Assembly (NCBI GenBank): GCA_051453625.1
Contig: JBOZIK010000001.1
Span: 253,494,031 to 253,517,117, forward strand
DNA: 23,087 nucleotides
From: Welwitschia mirabilis
Lineage: Eukaryota; Gnetophyta; Gnetopsida; Welwitschiales
Direction: 5' to 3'
The notes beneath the pieces are model-generated. The model was not told the origin of the DNA. It worked only from the letters and a program-made list of their open reading frames with translations, and made no database searches. Position numbers and translations under genes: made by a program. Shown here piece after piece: positions 1 through 9,324 of this stretch (position 1 is the stretch's first letter; each line of letters opens with the position of its first letter).

Positions 1-760
1 CATAATCATGAATAAAATAATTATAAAAACTAGCATGACCAAGGAATGATCTAACTTGTTTGACATTAGTTAGAGGGTTAACATTTTTAATGATACTAAC
101 TTTTGTAGAGTCCATATTAATCCCTTCATTAGAAATGTGGTGATTTAAAATAATTCCATTATTAACAAAGAGAAAACTCTTTTCCCAGCTCAAGTGTAGA
201 CCACTTTCTATACATTAATCCAAGACTTTCTCTAATCTTTTTCTTTAAAAGTTTCACCAAAGATGGAGCAGTTATTCATAAATATTTCAATAGAATCCTC
301 TATCATATTAGAAACAATCCTCATCATTGCTCGTTAAAAAGTCCCAGGGGCATTGCAAAGTCCAAAAAGTTTCCTCTAAAGGCAAAATTTTTGAAGGGAG
401 AGGTAAAAGTTGTTTTTGCTTGGTCTTCACTTAATATGCAAACTTGATTGTTGCCACTATCCATCAAAAAAATAATAGTAGGCATGTCCTTAGATTCTAT
501 CAAATACTTAATCAAGAAAGGGTAAAGGGAAATTATTCTTCTTAGTACACTTATTAAGTTTTATAAAATTAATGTACGTTTTCCATTTCCCACCCTTTTT
601 TGAAACTACTATCAAAGGGCTAACCCACTTACTATTAGATATAACATAGATAATTCTAGCATCCATAAGTTTAATAGTTTCATCTTTAACTACTTACTTA
701 AGGGTTGGGTTGAGCCTTCATTAGGATTACCTAACTGTTTAGCATTGTCCTTAAGATAGA
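1..760 (-). pseudogene. Reverse transcriptase relic of the Athila-like pol
   Basis: The enzyme would copy element RNA into DNA inside the virus-like particle. Reading down the minus strand, fingers-domain residues such as SNSKWVSPLIVVSKKGG lie near 570-660. The 324-515 stretch contains SGNNQV, EDQAKTTFTSPF and MPLGLFNEQ, matching the region just before the catalytic loop. The catalytic loop at 271-282 reads FMNN where an active enzyme has xxDD, so both metal-binding Asp residues are Asn. After the loop, a relic ending VRSFLGHASFYNYFIHD (below 110) matches the thumb/connection region. Frames change at about 530 and 320, and stops occur throughout. The relic continues past the left edge. Confidence 0.85.
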
Positions 761-1387
761 TTTTTTATTAGACTAAGAAAAGAGAAATGACAGCTAAGTC
801 TTTATGAGTCTAAGCAAAGGAATCTTTCTTAGAAGTCAAAAGTGAGATCAAGTTGGATTCTTGTTAAGGAGTAAGAAGGTTGCTTATTATTAAAGGTTTT
901 TTTTAATTATTGAATAGAAAAATGTATTTTAGACCTTTTGGTAACTATTTCAATTCTAAACTATAATTTTTAAGTTTGGGTACTGAATTGCTACCAATGA
1001 CTATCATCTCAGAATATTGTGGAGATGACATCAGGGAACGATACCCTTCAAAAAGGTTTTCTATTCAGTAAACATGTTGGATTTTCTCTTACTTAAATAA
1101 TTCCTCATATTCATGCTCAAGAGAGTGTATTTCAATTAAGTTACCATATAAAGTTGGTTTATATAGCATTATTAATATCTTCTCAATTAGGCAATACTGT
1201 AAAAATAAGGTTGTTTAAGTTCTTCTTCTAAATTATCTCATGTTTCTTTTTTAGTAGCATCAAAAAATCTAATGATGAATTTCTTATTGCCTATATGACA
1301 CTCCATCGTTCCAGTTCAGGTATCAATGATATAATGGGTAGTTATGCAAAAGGCTCTTCCTAAGAGTAGTGGATAACTTCCATTATG
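761..1387 (-). pseudogene. Protease to reverse transcriptase linker of the Athila-like pol
   Basis: Minus-strand fragments such as LELK-stop-LPKGLKYIFLF (about 900-970) and PLIISNLLTP (about 870-900) match the spacer that precedes reverse transcriptase in Athila-type polyproteins. Stops interrupt it repeatedly, and the 1050-1387 part gives no recognisable match. A copy of the element's 44-bp dyad motif sits inside this stretch at 1001-1044, which is odd for coding DNA and is listed separately. No function beyond a spacer can be claimed. Confidence 0.6.
1001..1044. repeat. Dyad motif copy A
   Basis: Starts CTATCATCTC and ends GGGAACGATAC. The core is TATTGT, four bases, ATGACA (1015-1030). 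It lies inside the protease to reverse transcriptase linker. Relative to TGTCGT-4-ACGACA its core differs only by transitions. Confidence 0.6.
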
Positions 1388-1700
1388 TTATACCTCAATA
1401 ATAACCAAATCTATGGGGTAGAAAGATTTTTCTATTTGGATAAATAAGTCCTTAATAATTTCCAAGGGCTTCTTAATTGAAGTATCAGTTAATTCTAAGA
1501 TGATTTGTGTAGGTTTTACTCTATTTTCCAACCCGACTCTTTTACATATATGAATAGATATAATTTTTACACTAGCTCCTATGTCAATCAAAGCTTTTTA
1601 GATTATTTTGTTTCATTTCAAAGTGACACTTACTGTTGCTACTCTAGGATCCTTAAATTTAAGATACTTTCTCATGACTAAGTTAGAAATAGATTGAGCA
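1388..1700 (-). pseudogene. Retroviral-type aspartic protease relic
   Basis: The protease would cut the Gag-Pol polyprotein during particle maturation. Minus-strand translation gives KFKDPRVATVSVTLK near 1620-1660, two in-frame stops, then the catalytic loop ALIDIGAS at about 1570-1600. Next come KRVGLENRVKPTQIILELTD and a segment ending in IEKSFYPIDLVIIE. The order and spacing match the Athila/Tat protease domain. The catalytic Asp and the Gly-Ala-Ser after it are kept. The longest open piece, 1388-1591, is 67 codons. Upstream stops separate it from gag, so no protein is expected. Confidence 0.82.
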
Positions 1701-2421
1701 AAGAATACCTTACTAGGAATGGTACATTTTTTTTCTTATAACTAGATCTTTCCACAACATAGCATATTCAGGATTTTCTTGCAAGAGTTTTCAAAGAGTT
1801 AAGTTGATGTTTACCTCTTGTATCAAGGCCTTTAAGTGCTCATCATAGGTAGGATTTCTGTTTAACTTATTAAGCCAAGAAGTAGATGGTTTTTTTCCTT
1901 TGTTTTCTTATGAAGAATTTTTAGTAGTGGTATTAGCATTTAATGTTAAAGGGAAGTTATATGTGTTCAAAATCTCTACATGATCTTCTTGGTTACTTTT
2001 TTCATTGTTTTTAGAAGTTAAAACCTCAGGGGTAGGAGGTGTTATATCATTTTCACTTCTTATCCCTATCTTCAAATCTATTTTGACTTCAATTGGGTTG
2101 GATAAAGGTTGAGATGCAAGAGACCCTTATGGTCTTTGATTAGCTAGCATTTTTTGCTAAAGAAAATTCACTAAGTTTTCAAGGTTATTGTTGGTCTTTT
2201 CTTACATCTTTTTCAATTCTTCTATGAATCTCTAACTGGTCATTTTGATTGGAGTTATTTAGTTGAAAGTTTGAATTCATGAATCCATTTTTAAAAGGTT
2301 TTTAAGGTGATTGTCCATCTAATATATATTGAAATTATGATTGGCTTTTAAAGTTAGGTGTTTTTTGATTAAATGCATACACTTTCTCAAACACCCTCTT
2401 CTTATAAGTTCGCAATAAAGA
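1701..2421 (-). other. Decayed gag-pol junction, no domain recognised
   Basis: This stretch lies between the gag zinc knuckle and the protease on the minus strand. It should hold the gag C-terminus and the gag-pol joint. Only short Asn-, Gln- and Lys-rich pieces are open, and I recognise no domain, RNA gene or repeat in it. Confidence 0.5.
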
Positions 2422-3320
2422 GAATTCTTTAGTTTGATGAGATTTATCTTTACAAGTATGACATGTTAAAGTTGTGTTTTTAATCTTTTGCTATCTTTGC
2501 ATCAACCATCATTTAAGTGTACTTCTCCAAAGTGGTAGTGAAATCCTTAATTATGTTAGTTCAATTATCTTTCTCTTCTTTCTTATCATGTTTTACTTTT
2601 TTTAAATATTTTATGATTTAACCTACAATTTGATTTTTCTTAGAAGCATGTTTTGGCCAAGTTTGACTCATTTATAATAGTTTTTCTAATACATTCCATG
2701 CATCATCTAAAATCAAGTTCATCAAATTGCCATCATAACAAAATTCTACAAGTTATTTAATTTGACTAGTTAATTCACTGTAGAAATAATCTATTGATTA
2801 CTATTTATAAAATTCATTAACAGGGTTGGAATGGATAGCTATGATGAAATGCTCATAAGTTATGACATAATCCTCATGAGGTTGTTGTTAAAAGTTGCTA
2901 ACTTCCTTCCTTTTTTTTTTATGGTACTTTCGCTCAAAAATATTTTAATAAAAACTTCTTACACTTGACTTGATGATTTAAGACTCTTGTATAGAATGGT
3001 TTTAAGCCAAAATTTTTCCTTTCCTCTAAGTATGACTAGAAAGATAATCATGTAAGTACAATCATTAATGCATTTCTTTCCATTTCCTGAGGTAAGTACA
3101 AGTTGTTCAATGTCGGCTAAATGTTGAAAAGGGTCCTCTTTAAGTTCCCCTGAAAATGTTGGATGGGCACTCAAGTTTCTTAATTTTATGTCATCACTAG
3201 CAGATAGATCAAAAAGATTTTAAATTTTACATTTTCTATTAGCAATTACATCTCCAAGCATAGAATTTGCATTTGAAGTCAAAGTTCCTATCATGATTAG
3301 TGTACTAGACAAAGAGACTT
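2422..3320 (-). pseudogene. gag (capsid/nucleocapsid) relic of the Athila-like element
   Basis: Gag would form the particle and bind the RNA genome. The N-terminal part reads MIGTLTSNANSMLGD near 3255-3300, then after a stop at about 3220 continues into LSAHPTFSGELKEDPFQHLA (2959-3174 is the open piece). This matches the FxG-xxx-EDP-xxH start of plant gypsy capsid domains. A later FLVILRGKEKFWLKT matches the SLRxKAxxWL segment. At the far end, 2422-2463 encodes CHTCKDKSHQTKEF, the exact CX2CX4HX4C spacing of a zinc knuckle with the last Cys changed to Phe. The middle (about 2470-2950) has many stops. Confidence 0.72.
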
Positions 3321-3723
3321 ACTTTTATTTTTGTAATGATTTCAATATAAATGAAAAATAAATGACATTATCTGCTTCTATGCTATTATTTTCACAATTT
3401 TCTTTTACAATGTATGGTTTTAAAATAGTAAAAGTATAAAAGTTTTCTTCTTAAATTCTTGGAATTTGTGTATTTGTGATGTGGATACTTAGATTTTACT
3501 CAAAATTAAATAATACATCTTTGATATTTTCTTCAATCAAGTTTCACCCTCTCTGATGTTTCATCTTTTTAGCAGAATTTACCATATCCCTACATACTTC
3601 AGATAGAAAACAAAAACAACTAACAGTCTTCTGCTTGGTCATAGGAATGATAGGAGGGAGGATGTTCATAATGATAAAGAATTGCTAAAATCAGAGAAAC
3701 GTTATTGTAACTAGAAAAGTAGG

Positions 3724-3767
3724 CTATCGTCCACCTTGTCGTGGGGACGACATAGAGGATGACAGTA
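3724..3767. repeat. Dyad motif copy B, best-preserved core
   Basis: Starts CTATCGTCC. The core TGTCGT, GGGG, ACGACA (3737-3752) is a perfect 6-bp inverted repeat with a 4-base loop. The right outer arm is decayed to GAGGATGACAG. Confidence 0.72.
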
Positions 3768-3831
3768 TTTTATTACTACTATTAAAAAAATAAAATTTTA
3801 TAGAAAGAAAAATAAATTCAAAAATCTGTAA

Positions 3832-3874
3832 TTGTCATTCTCAGTGTCGTGTGGATGAACGAGGGAATGATAGT
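3832..3874. repeat. Dyad motif copy C
   Basis: Contains TGTCATTCTC, then the core left arm TGTCGT (3845-3850), four bases, and ATGAAC as a decayed right arm, ending GGGAATGATAG. It lies in the leader, 108 bp from copy B. Confidence 0.6.
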
Positions 3875-4006
3875 ACATTATTAAGCTACAAGAAACAAAA
3901 ATTACCAAAATAAACCTACTAAACTAGAATAAATCAATGAATAACTTGAACTCAAATCTAAGGCACTTATCTAGATAGTGAAAATCCTTCAACTCATTAT
4001 GGCCTT

Positions 4007-4023
4007 TCCCAGTAATGACATCA
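4007..4023 (-). other. Primer binding site, tRNA-Asp type
   Basis: On the plus strand the 17 bases TCCCAGTAATGACATCA align with the 3' end of plant tRNA-Asp, CCCCGGCAACGGCGCCA. Ten positions match, and all seven mismatches are C-to-T or G-to-A. The site lies three bases from the LTR edge TGTTGTGG at 4027. Both position and decay pattern fit the Athila primer site, where minus-strand DNA synthesis would start. Confidence 0.65.
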
Positions 4024-4670
4024 AAATGTTGTGGTGTGAGTTTGTATAATCTTTAAGTCCTTAGGAAAAATCTATAAATCATAATAGTTGTAGAAAAACA
4101 CACACTGGTATACATTAGAGTCAATCCGAATGTTGTAGTCTAATAAAGGAACTAGGTTAGAAGTTAGAAAATTAATTTCACAAAGTATTTTTAATCTTCT
4201 TCCTTTAGTTAATAAAAATAAAGAATAGTGTAAATGTAATGCAATATGAATGATGATGAAATGCAAATAGAGGAATGATGAATCTATTTGACTAGCAATA
4301 TTCCTATCACTAAGATTAGTCCTTATAACTTAGATCAATTACGAAGAGTCATCACTTGCCCCTAACTAATATAAGCTCTAAAATATACCAAATAGAATAT
4401 GATATAGATAAAATATGAAGCTATCACCAAATCATAATTAACTTAAAGCATAAGGAATATTTACACAATATGAGTGAAAAAGAGTTCTTGAGTTAATCGT
4501 CAATTTAACATTCACTTATAATAAAGTAGTAGCACCTTATTAGAGGATACTTAGCTTAATACTAAGGAAATATTTTATCTATAGCTAATGGATGGACCTC
4601 TTATCTTTCAATCTTCCATCACAAGAATGTCTGATATAAAAGATGAAAATGGTAGTTAAGGAAAAGGGGG

Positions 4671-4680
4671 ATATTTATAG
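4671..4680 (-). promoter_or_regulatory. TATA box of the Athila-like LTR
   Basis: The minus strand reads CTATAAATATCCCC, a typical plant LTR TATA box followed by a short C run. Transcription would run towards the gag gene. Position in the middle of the LTR supports a U3/R arrangement with the dyads upstream. Confidence 0.6.
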
Positions 4681-4793
4681 TTTTACATTGAAGTTTTAGA
4701 AAGAAAACCCTAGAAGTTAGAGAAGAAACCCTAGCAACCTACATGGGCCACATGTCTGCATTACAAAGATAATTTATTTCATCTATACAAAAT

Positions 4794-4839
4794 GGATGTC
4801 ATCTTGTGTATTATAGGGATGACACTGGGAATGATACTA
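4794..4839. repeat. Dyad motif copy E, in U3
   Basis: The core reads TATTAT, AGGG, ATGACA (4809-4824) and the copy ends GGGAATGATACTAT. Relative to the best copy the core differs only by transitions. It lies about 115 bp upstream of the minus-strand TATA box. Confidence 0.6.
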
Positions 4840-4910
4840 TGCAATAAAAGGTGAGTCATCCACTTCAATCCCTATAGTTAACTCTGTAGCTTTGGTTCAT
4901 ATCAGTAGTA

Positions 4911-4952
4911 CTATCATCTTGATTGTTGTGTAGACGACAGAGGGGACGATAG
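4911..4952. repeat. Dyad motif copy D, in U3
   Basis: Starts CTATCATCTT. The core is TGTTGT, GTAG, ACGACA (4924-4939). The right outer arm GGGGACGATAG is intact and is the exact complement of the left arm of copy B. Confidence 0.65.
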
Positions 4953-5017
4953 ACCTATTTATCTTTTTAACTTAAGAGAAATCAATCTTCTATATTGTTT
5001 ATCTTTCCTTCAAGACA

Positions 5018-5204
5018 TGAAGTATGATAATATGCCTAAGATGCCTCCAAATATACCAAGAATTACATGTTTCAGTGGTTATACCATTGATTCTCTAAAC
5101 TCATTAGAATTACATCTAAACCTATATAAATATCCTATAAAAAACGTGCTTAAAATACCCATCAAAATCCTACAAATTGGCATTGTAACATTTGTATTGA
5201 CATG
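5018..5204. other. Unassigned segment between the two gypsy elements
   Basis: The segment separates the Athila LTR from the integrase relic of the next element. Neither strand matches the integrase core that should follow 5205 on the minus strand. A 10-bp direct repeat GACATGAAGT occurs at 5014-5023 and 5199-5208, so this could be a small insertion with duplicated ends, or further LTR sequence. The 62-codon plus-strand frame here looks like chance. Confidence 0.4.
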
Positions 5205-5480
5205 AAGTGAGCTATCTTAGTCAACCTATCTACACAAATAAAAATCACATCATGTTTCTTGTTAGTAAGAGACCCAATGATAAAATCCATAGTGATTTCT
5301 TTTAATTTTCACTATTGTACCCATAATGGTTAAAGGAGTTTAATGGGTCTTCCTTAATTAATATTTACTTGCTAGCATATGGGATAATTATCAATGTAGT
5401 CCTTTAAATTACCTTCATTCTAGACCAAAAGTAATGTTTTCTTAATTGGTGGTAATTTCTGATAAATCTGGGATGCCTTG
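5205..5480 (-). pseudogene. Integrase relic (N-terminal zinc region and start of core)
   Basis: Integrase would join element cDNA to host DNA. The minus strand gives YHQLRKHYFWSRMK near 5430-5460, DYIDNYPIC near 5380-5410 (the CxxC of the HHCC zinc finger with the first Cys now Tyr) and then ITMDFIIGSLTNKKHDV and VDRLTKIAHF at about 5210-5310. The MDF Asp is the first residue of the catalytic triad. The rest of the core, with the second Asp and the Glu, is missing because the match ends at about 5205. Several stops and at least one frameshift interrupt it. Confidence 0.85.
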
Positions 5481-5639
5481 CATATAGAACTTCATCTAGT
5501 TCAGATATTAACTTCCTTCTTCATGGGTAATATAGGATGTAAAGACATCATTCTTTTAATAGATATCTGTCTTGTGAGAGCATGTAGCTGTCTACTTCTT
5601 TCTCTTCTTGGATCATTTGATGTATATCGCTAAATTATG

Positions 5640-6000
5640 GATCATTGACTTGGATGTCTTAAGAAAAACTACTAAATCTAATGTAATCATGATGGCTAGC
5701 ATGCACTACATTCTACTTAGAGCATCTACAACTTTATTCTTATTTCTTGGGGTATATTGTAGTTTGAAGTCATATTCTATAAGTAATTCATCATATATGT
5801 TTATAAGAAGCTATTTTTGGAAATATTATAAGCTTTTGTGGTCTGTTTTAAGTAAAAATTTACCTTCCAATAAATAATGTCTCTAAACCTTTAGGGCATG
5901 CACTATGACTAGCAGTTTGAAATCATGGATGGGATAATTCTTTTATGTTAGTTTAGTTTTTATGATAGGTAGGTGATCACCTAGTCATCTTGACTTAGTA
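5640..6000 (-). pseudogene. RNase H relic of the second gypsy element
   Basis: The enzyme would degrade RNA in RNA-DNA hybrids during copying. Minus-strand pieces, in different frames, match the C-terminal half of gypsy RNase H: a KRNYPIHDFKLL-like stretch and HALKV near 5890-5930, TDHKSL near 5840, then ELLIEYDFKLQY and NKNKVVDALSRM near 5690-5790. The final DALSR marks the usual end of the domain. At least two frame changes and several stops are present. The open plus-strand frame at 5608-5877 is a shadow of this region. Confidence 0.8.
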
Positions 6001-6129
6001 CAACTCATATACCTTAAGTATTAGCATTGGTGATAACTATGAATGATTTGTTCATGTCTACAATTTTGAGAATAGGTGCTATTGTATGTAGTAGCTTTAG
6101 CTTGATAAATTCCTCTTTGCATTTATCAT

Positions 6130-6870
6130 CAAAGTTTAATATAGATGTTAATTTAGTTAAATATGTCAGTGGTGCTACAAGTGGAGAGAATCCTGGAATA
6201 AATTTCTGATAGAAGCTAGTGAATCCTTAGAAGCATTGAACTTGTGTGGCACCCTTTAATTATAGCCATTTCCTTATAGCCTATACTTTGGTTGAATTGG
6301 TTATGATCCTTTTACTAGAGACAACATATAATAGGTAGCTGATCTCTATCTAGAAGAAGTTATATTTGCTTAATTTAGCTTTAAAATCATGTCTGATATG
6401 GACCTGTAAAGCTTACTTCAACTATGCAAAATGATCATCTTGGCTTTTGGAATATACCAGAATGTTATTTATAAACACAACTATGAAGTTATATAAATAA
6501 GATTGAAAAAATCATATCACACTCATAAAAGTAGCAAGAACATTTTTCAAATCGAAGGGAATCACTACAGACTCATAATGTTCATATCTCATTCTAAAGC
6601 TAATTTTGTAGATATATTCTTCTTTGATGTAGATTATTTAATGATATCTAAACTTTAAGTCAAATTGCGAATAATTTTACTTCTTCAATTTAATCTAATA
6701 GGTAATCAGTTCTTTGTAGAGGATACATGTGTTTGATGGTTACCTTACTTAGTTGTTTATAGTCAATGCAAAGTCACAATATGTCATCTTTTTTTTCATG
6801 AAGAGTACTAGGGCTTTTCAAGGTAACACACTAGGATGAAGTATTTATTCCAAAAGTAGCTATTTAATTC
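6130..6870 (-). pseudogene. Reverse transcriptase relic of the second gypsy element
   Basis: Minus-strand translation gives VLFMKKKDDI and LCIDYKQLSKVTIKHMYPL at about 6725-6810, then KISFRMRYEHYESVVIPF near 6560-6615. The catalytic loop VVFINNILVYSKSQDDH lies at about 6430-6480, and VQCF-stop-GFTSFYQKFIPGF near 6190-6245 is the connection region. The catalytic FIDD has become FINN (Asn codons at 6464-6469), so the enzyme is inactive even apart from the stops. The first catalytic Asp region (6600-6700) is full of stops. Order and spacing are complete for a gypsy reverse transcriptase. Confidence 0.9.
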
Positions 6871-7347
6871 ATAATTTTAGTTCCCTTAATTTTATTACTA
6901 AGAATTGATAGGAAGCTTGAGCTATTAGTTATGCTTTTGGATTAAGTCAATTATGTGCTACACTTTCCTCTTCAATGGTAGTATCTTAGAAACTTCAAAT
7001 ACATTGAAAAATTCTTGTAGTTATACTAGTAATATGGGATCATCTTTATAGCTTTCTGACTAAATTAGGGCAATGAAGACTTTTTTATTTTAAGAGCCTT
7101 TGAATTTTCTTAGGTGAGGTTAAGGATATCCTCTTATTCCTTTTCTCCACCTTGAAGATTTGTTCTCTGAATGAAGTTATTAATAAGAGGATGTACTAGT
7201 GAAAGTTAATTCAAACATTATATCTAATTAATAAGGGAATTTCAAAAATGGCATGGTATTATACAATGTGAAAAACATATAACTTATCCCTAAAGTATAA
7301 GTCATGAATGGTGTAGTTAATAAGGGTGGTAGTCCCATCCTGTGTTA
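6871..7347 (-). other. Presumed protease zone, no clear match
   Basis: By position this stretch, upstream of reverse transcriptase on the minus strand, should hold the protease and spacer. I find no Asp-Ser/Thr-Gly loop, and short open pieces match nothing I know. It ends at the assembly gap. Confidence 0.4.
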
Positions 7348-7417
7348 NNNNNNNNNNNNNNNNNNNNNNNNNNNNNNNNNNNNNNNNNNNNNNNNNNNNN
7401 NNNNNNNNNNNNNNNNN
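7348..7417. other. Assembly gap, 70 N
   Basis: A run of 70 N inside the second gypsy element. Its true length is unknown. Confidence 0.99.
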
Positions 7418-8640
7418 AATGCTAAAGAAATAAAATTATAGAAGGCACTACTATTTATTAGGAATGAAACAAAGAAAGATAAAATTTAACTATGTAATTT
7501 AAAGATAGAATACCGGTTATGAATTCACCTATTTGGATGATGACATATACCCTTTTTGGCTATGAGACTAAGTTCTGTGATTCTGAGGTTAATTATTCTA
7601 AGGAATATTAAATGATTAAGTTTTGGATGGATAATTTCTAATAATGTAACCCTTATTATGACACTCATGTCTGGTAATGTTGGTTTTGAATATTTCACGT
7701 GTAAGTGGTATGTTGGGTATGTTGTGTTAGGCTTGTTCTATTAATTTCTTACCCTTGAAGGTAATTTCTTATTTTGTGATAGGCATCTTTTTGATTTGAT
7801 CTCTAAAGTGCATAGGATGCTTTTGAGTTTAGGTGGTAGGGTTTTGATAAAGCTATTAATCAACTGCTTTTTTGTGAAATTCTTTTGGTATTTCATCAAC
7901 CATTAGAATTCAGACTAGTATTCATCTAATGGGTGTTTTCCCAAGAAAAAGCATTGGAATTCATCTATCCTAAGGTATTTGTTGAGGATGCTTCTGTTAG
8001 CATCTTGACCATCATTCCTATGCATTTCCTATAAGAAAGGTGGTTGTGTATGTGCATCATCATTCTAGTGAAGCATTCTCAAGGTCAAAGTAGTTTTCTA
8101 CTTTCCAAATATAAGCAATGACTTCTTTGCTTATCCTTGCTTTACCTTCACATGTTTTAAGGCATATTATTTTTTTAATCTCCTCTTATTCCCATTTTTC
8201 TATGTTAAATTTGTTTTCTAATTTGATAAGAAGGCTTAGAATTCACCTCTCTGTTTAGTAGTCTCATTTAGATGTTCTTAATGTTGACTGCACCACTTAG
8301 AGTATGGTATCTTGATGTAGATAACTATTCTTAGGATGCCATAAGATTCTATTTTCTTAGTCTTTCTTTAGGTGAGAGAGAAGGTTGTCGATCCCACTAG
8401 CAACGAGTTCAGTTTATGAATGAATGTGATTGAGTTGGATTTCTATTTCATCTATTTGCCCATTCACTTTGTATTTCATGATGTGCTGGTTGGTTCAACA
8501 TCTTTCTAAAATCATGCGTTTGTTCTTGTTCGCTTCTCTTCTAAGTGTAGACCCCTTCTCCCCTTTCTCACCTTTTTTATAATGGTATTATGTTTTTTTA
8601 TAGCGTTAATCCAAGAGTTAGGTATCTGTAACTAAATGGT
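7418..8640 (-). pseudogene. Probable gag region of the second gypsy element, badly decayed
   Basis: By position this is gag. A minus-strand piece IWKVENYFDLENASLE near 8080-8120 resembles the start of plant gypsy capsid domains (an x-W-xx-E-x-YF pattern). No zinc knuckle could be made out. The remainder is a patchwork of short frames with stops, and 8400-8640 has no coding signal and may be leader. The 88-codon minus frame at 8667-8933 lies in repeat DNA and is not part of it. The call rests mostly on context. Confidence 0.4.
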
Positions 8641-8729
8641 GGTTAGAAAAATTATTAGAAGGTTTATTAGTTGTTATCGTAATAACCCTTAATGATATGG
8701 GTCCCATTTGTGATAACTATCAAGGAGGT

Positions 8730-9320
8730 GTAATATTGATACTCCAAGTGTAACATTGAATGATACAAAAGTATCATGATTAAAGTACAACATTGGATAT
8801 TCAAGTGTAATGTTGGATAATCAAGTATGACATTATACACCTCGTGTAGTATAAAAGCAAGCACAGGTAAGGTGGTAAGTGTTAGAGTTAAACAAGAAGT
8901 GTTAAGGTCTTGCAAGGATAAATGTGATGTCAAGCATCTAAGTTTGATATCGAGAACCTAAGTGCAACATTGAAGACCATTATCATAGGTAAGCTATAAT
9001 TAAACGAGAGGCGCTAGGGCCTCACAAGGGCAAGTGTAATATCAGACACCCAAGTGTGATGTTGGATACCATTATTATGAATAAGCCTAAGTAGCATGGT
9101 AATGCCAATGACAAGCAGGTGGTGTTAAAGGATTACGGAGTTAAGTGTGATGTCAGGCTTTCAAGTGTAATGTCCAACACCTGAGTGTGACATCAAACAT
9201 TTAAGTGTGATATTAAGCCTTTCTCCAAGAGCCATGTTACAATGGAACATGAAGTGCTAGGGTCTTGTGGGAGGTCTTGAAGTGCCGTTGATTTAAATGT
9301 GGCATTAGGCACCCAACTGT
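8730..9320 (+). repeat. Degenerate TGATGTCA/TGACATCA repeat array, first block
   Basis: Units of about 20-21 bp of the form AAGTGTGATGTCAAACACC recur in runs of two to four. Clean cores are TGATGTCA at 8935 and 9148 and TGACATCA at 9188, with variants such as GTAATGTC and GTAACATT. The runs sit in a longer period: a spacer of the type GAAGTGCTAGGGTCTTG recurs at about 8895, 9008 and 9250. So short units are nested in a larger unit. Confidence 0.7.
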
Positions 9321-9324
9321 TAAA

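Larger units (their letters stand above)
3321..4006 (-). other. Untranslated leader of the Athila-like element
   Basis: This is the non-coding stretch between gag and the primer binding site. It holds no long open frame on either strand. Two copies of the dyad motif (3724-3767 and 3832-3874) are its only clear structure. The rest is AT-rich with short A and T runs. In LTR elements this region normally carries packaging and dimerisation signals, so hairpins here could have that role, but this is inference. Confidence 0.55.
1..5017 (-). mobile_element. Athila-like Ty3/gypsy LTR retrotransposon, decayed, cut by the left edge
   Basis: Read on the minus strand from 5017 down to 1, the order is LTR, primer binding site, leader, gag, protease, reverse transcriptase. 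This is the Ty3/gypsy order, with RNase H and integrase expected beyond the window. Protease and reverse transcriptase relics resemble the Athila/Tat group. The primer site matches the 3' end of tRNA-Asp, the primer used by Athila elements. All coding parts carry several stops and frameshifts, so the copy is dead. The outer LTR end at 5017 is inferred from a CA dinucleotide (TG on the minus strand) and is uncertain. The lineage call is by eye. Confidence 0.75.
4027..5017 (-). repeat. 5' LTR of the Athila-like element
   Basis: The inner edge is set by TG (CA on the minus strand) three bases from the primer site. The outer edge at CA, 5016-5017, is a guess. The region has no coding signal, a minus-strand TATA box at 4671-4680 and two dyad copies (4794-4839 and 4911-4952) upstream of that TATA box, in U3. 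The partner LTR lies outside the window, so the length of about 990 bp cannot be verified here. Confidence 0.55.
5205..8640 (-). mobile_element. Second Ty3/gypsy element, chromovirus-like, truncated and decayed
   Basis: On the minus strand the relics run gag-like region (8640 to 7418), gap, unclear protease zone, reverse transcriptase, RNase H, integrase. This is the Ty3/gypsy order. The reverse transcriptase and integrase wording (for example VLFMKKKD, VDRLTKIAHF) is of the chromovirus kind and differs from the Athila copy at 1-1700. The element stops in the middle of integrase at about 5205, where foreign sequence and the Athila LTR begin, so the Athila element or a deletion removed its 3' end. 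Confidence 0.75.

Noticed and set aside
4072-4266. Minus-strand 64-codon frame
   Set aside because: It lies inside the Athila LTR, has no family match and no coding texture. It is a chance frame.
3724-4952. Dyad motifs as rho-independent terminators
   Set aside because: They lack a following T run in a consistent direction, and the DNA is a plant nuclear retroelement, not bacterial.
5608-6209. Plus-strand frames of 89 and 60 codons at 5608-5877 and 6027-6209
   Set aside because: They are antisense shadows of the RNase H and reverse transcriptase relics, whose motifs read on the minus strand.
8667-8933. Minus-strand 88-codon frame
   Set aside because: It is made of the short repeat units of the LTR array. 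Periodic DNA keeps the frame open without coding.
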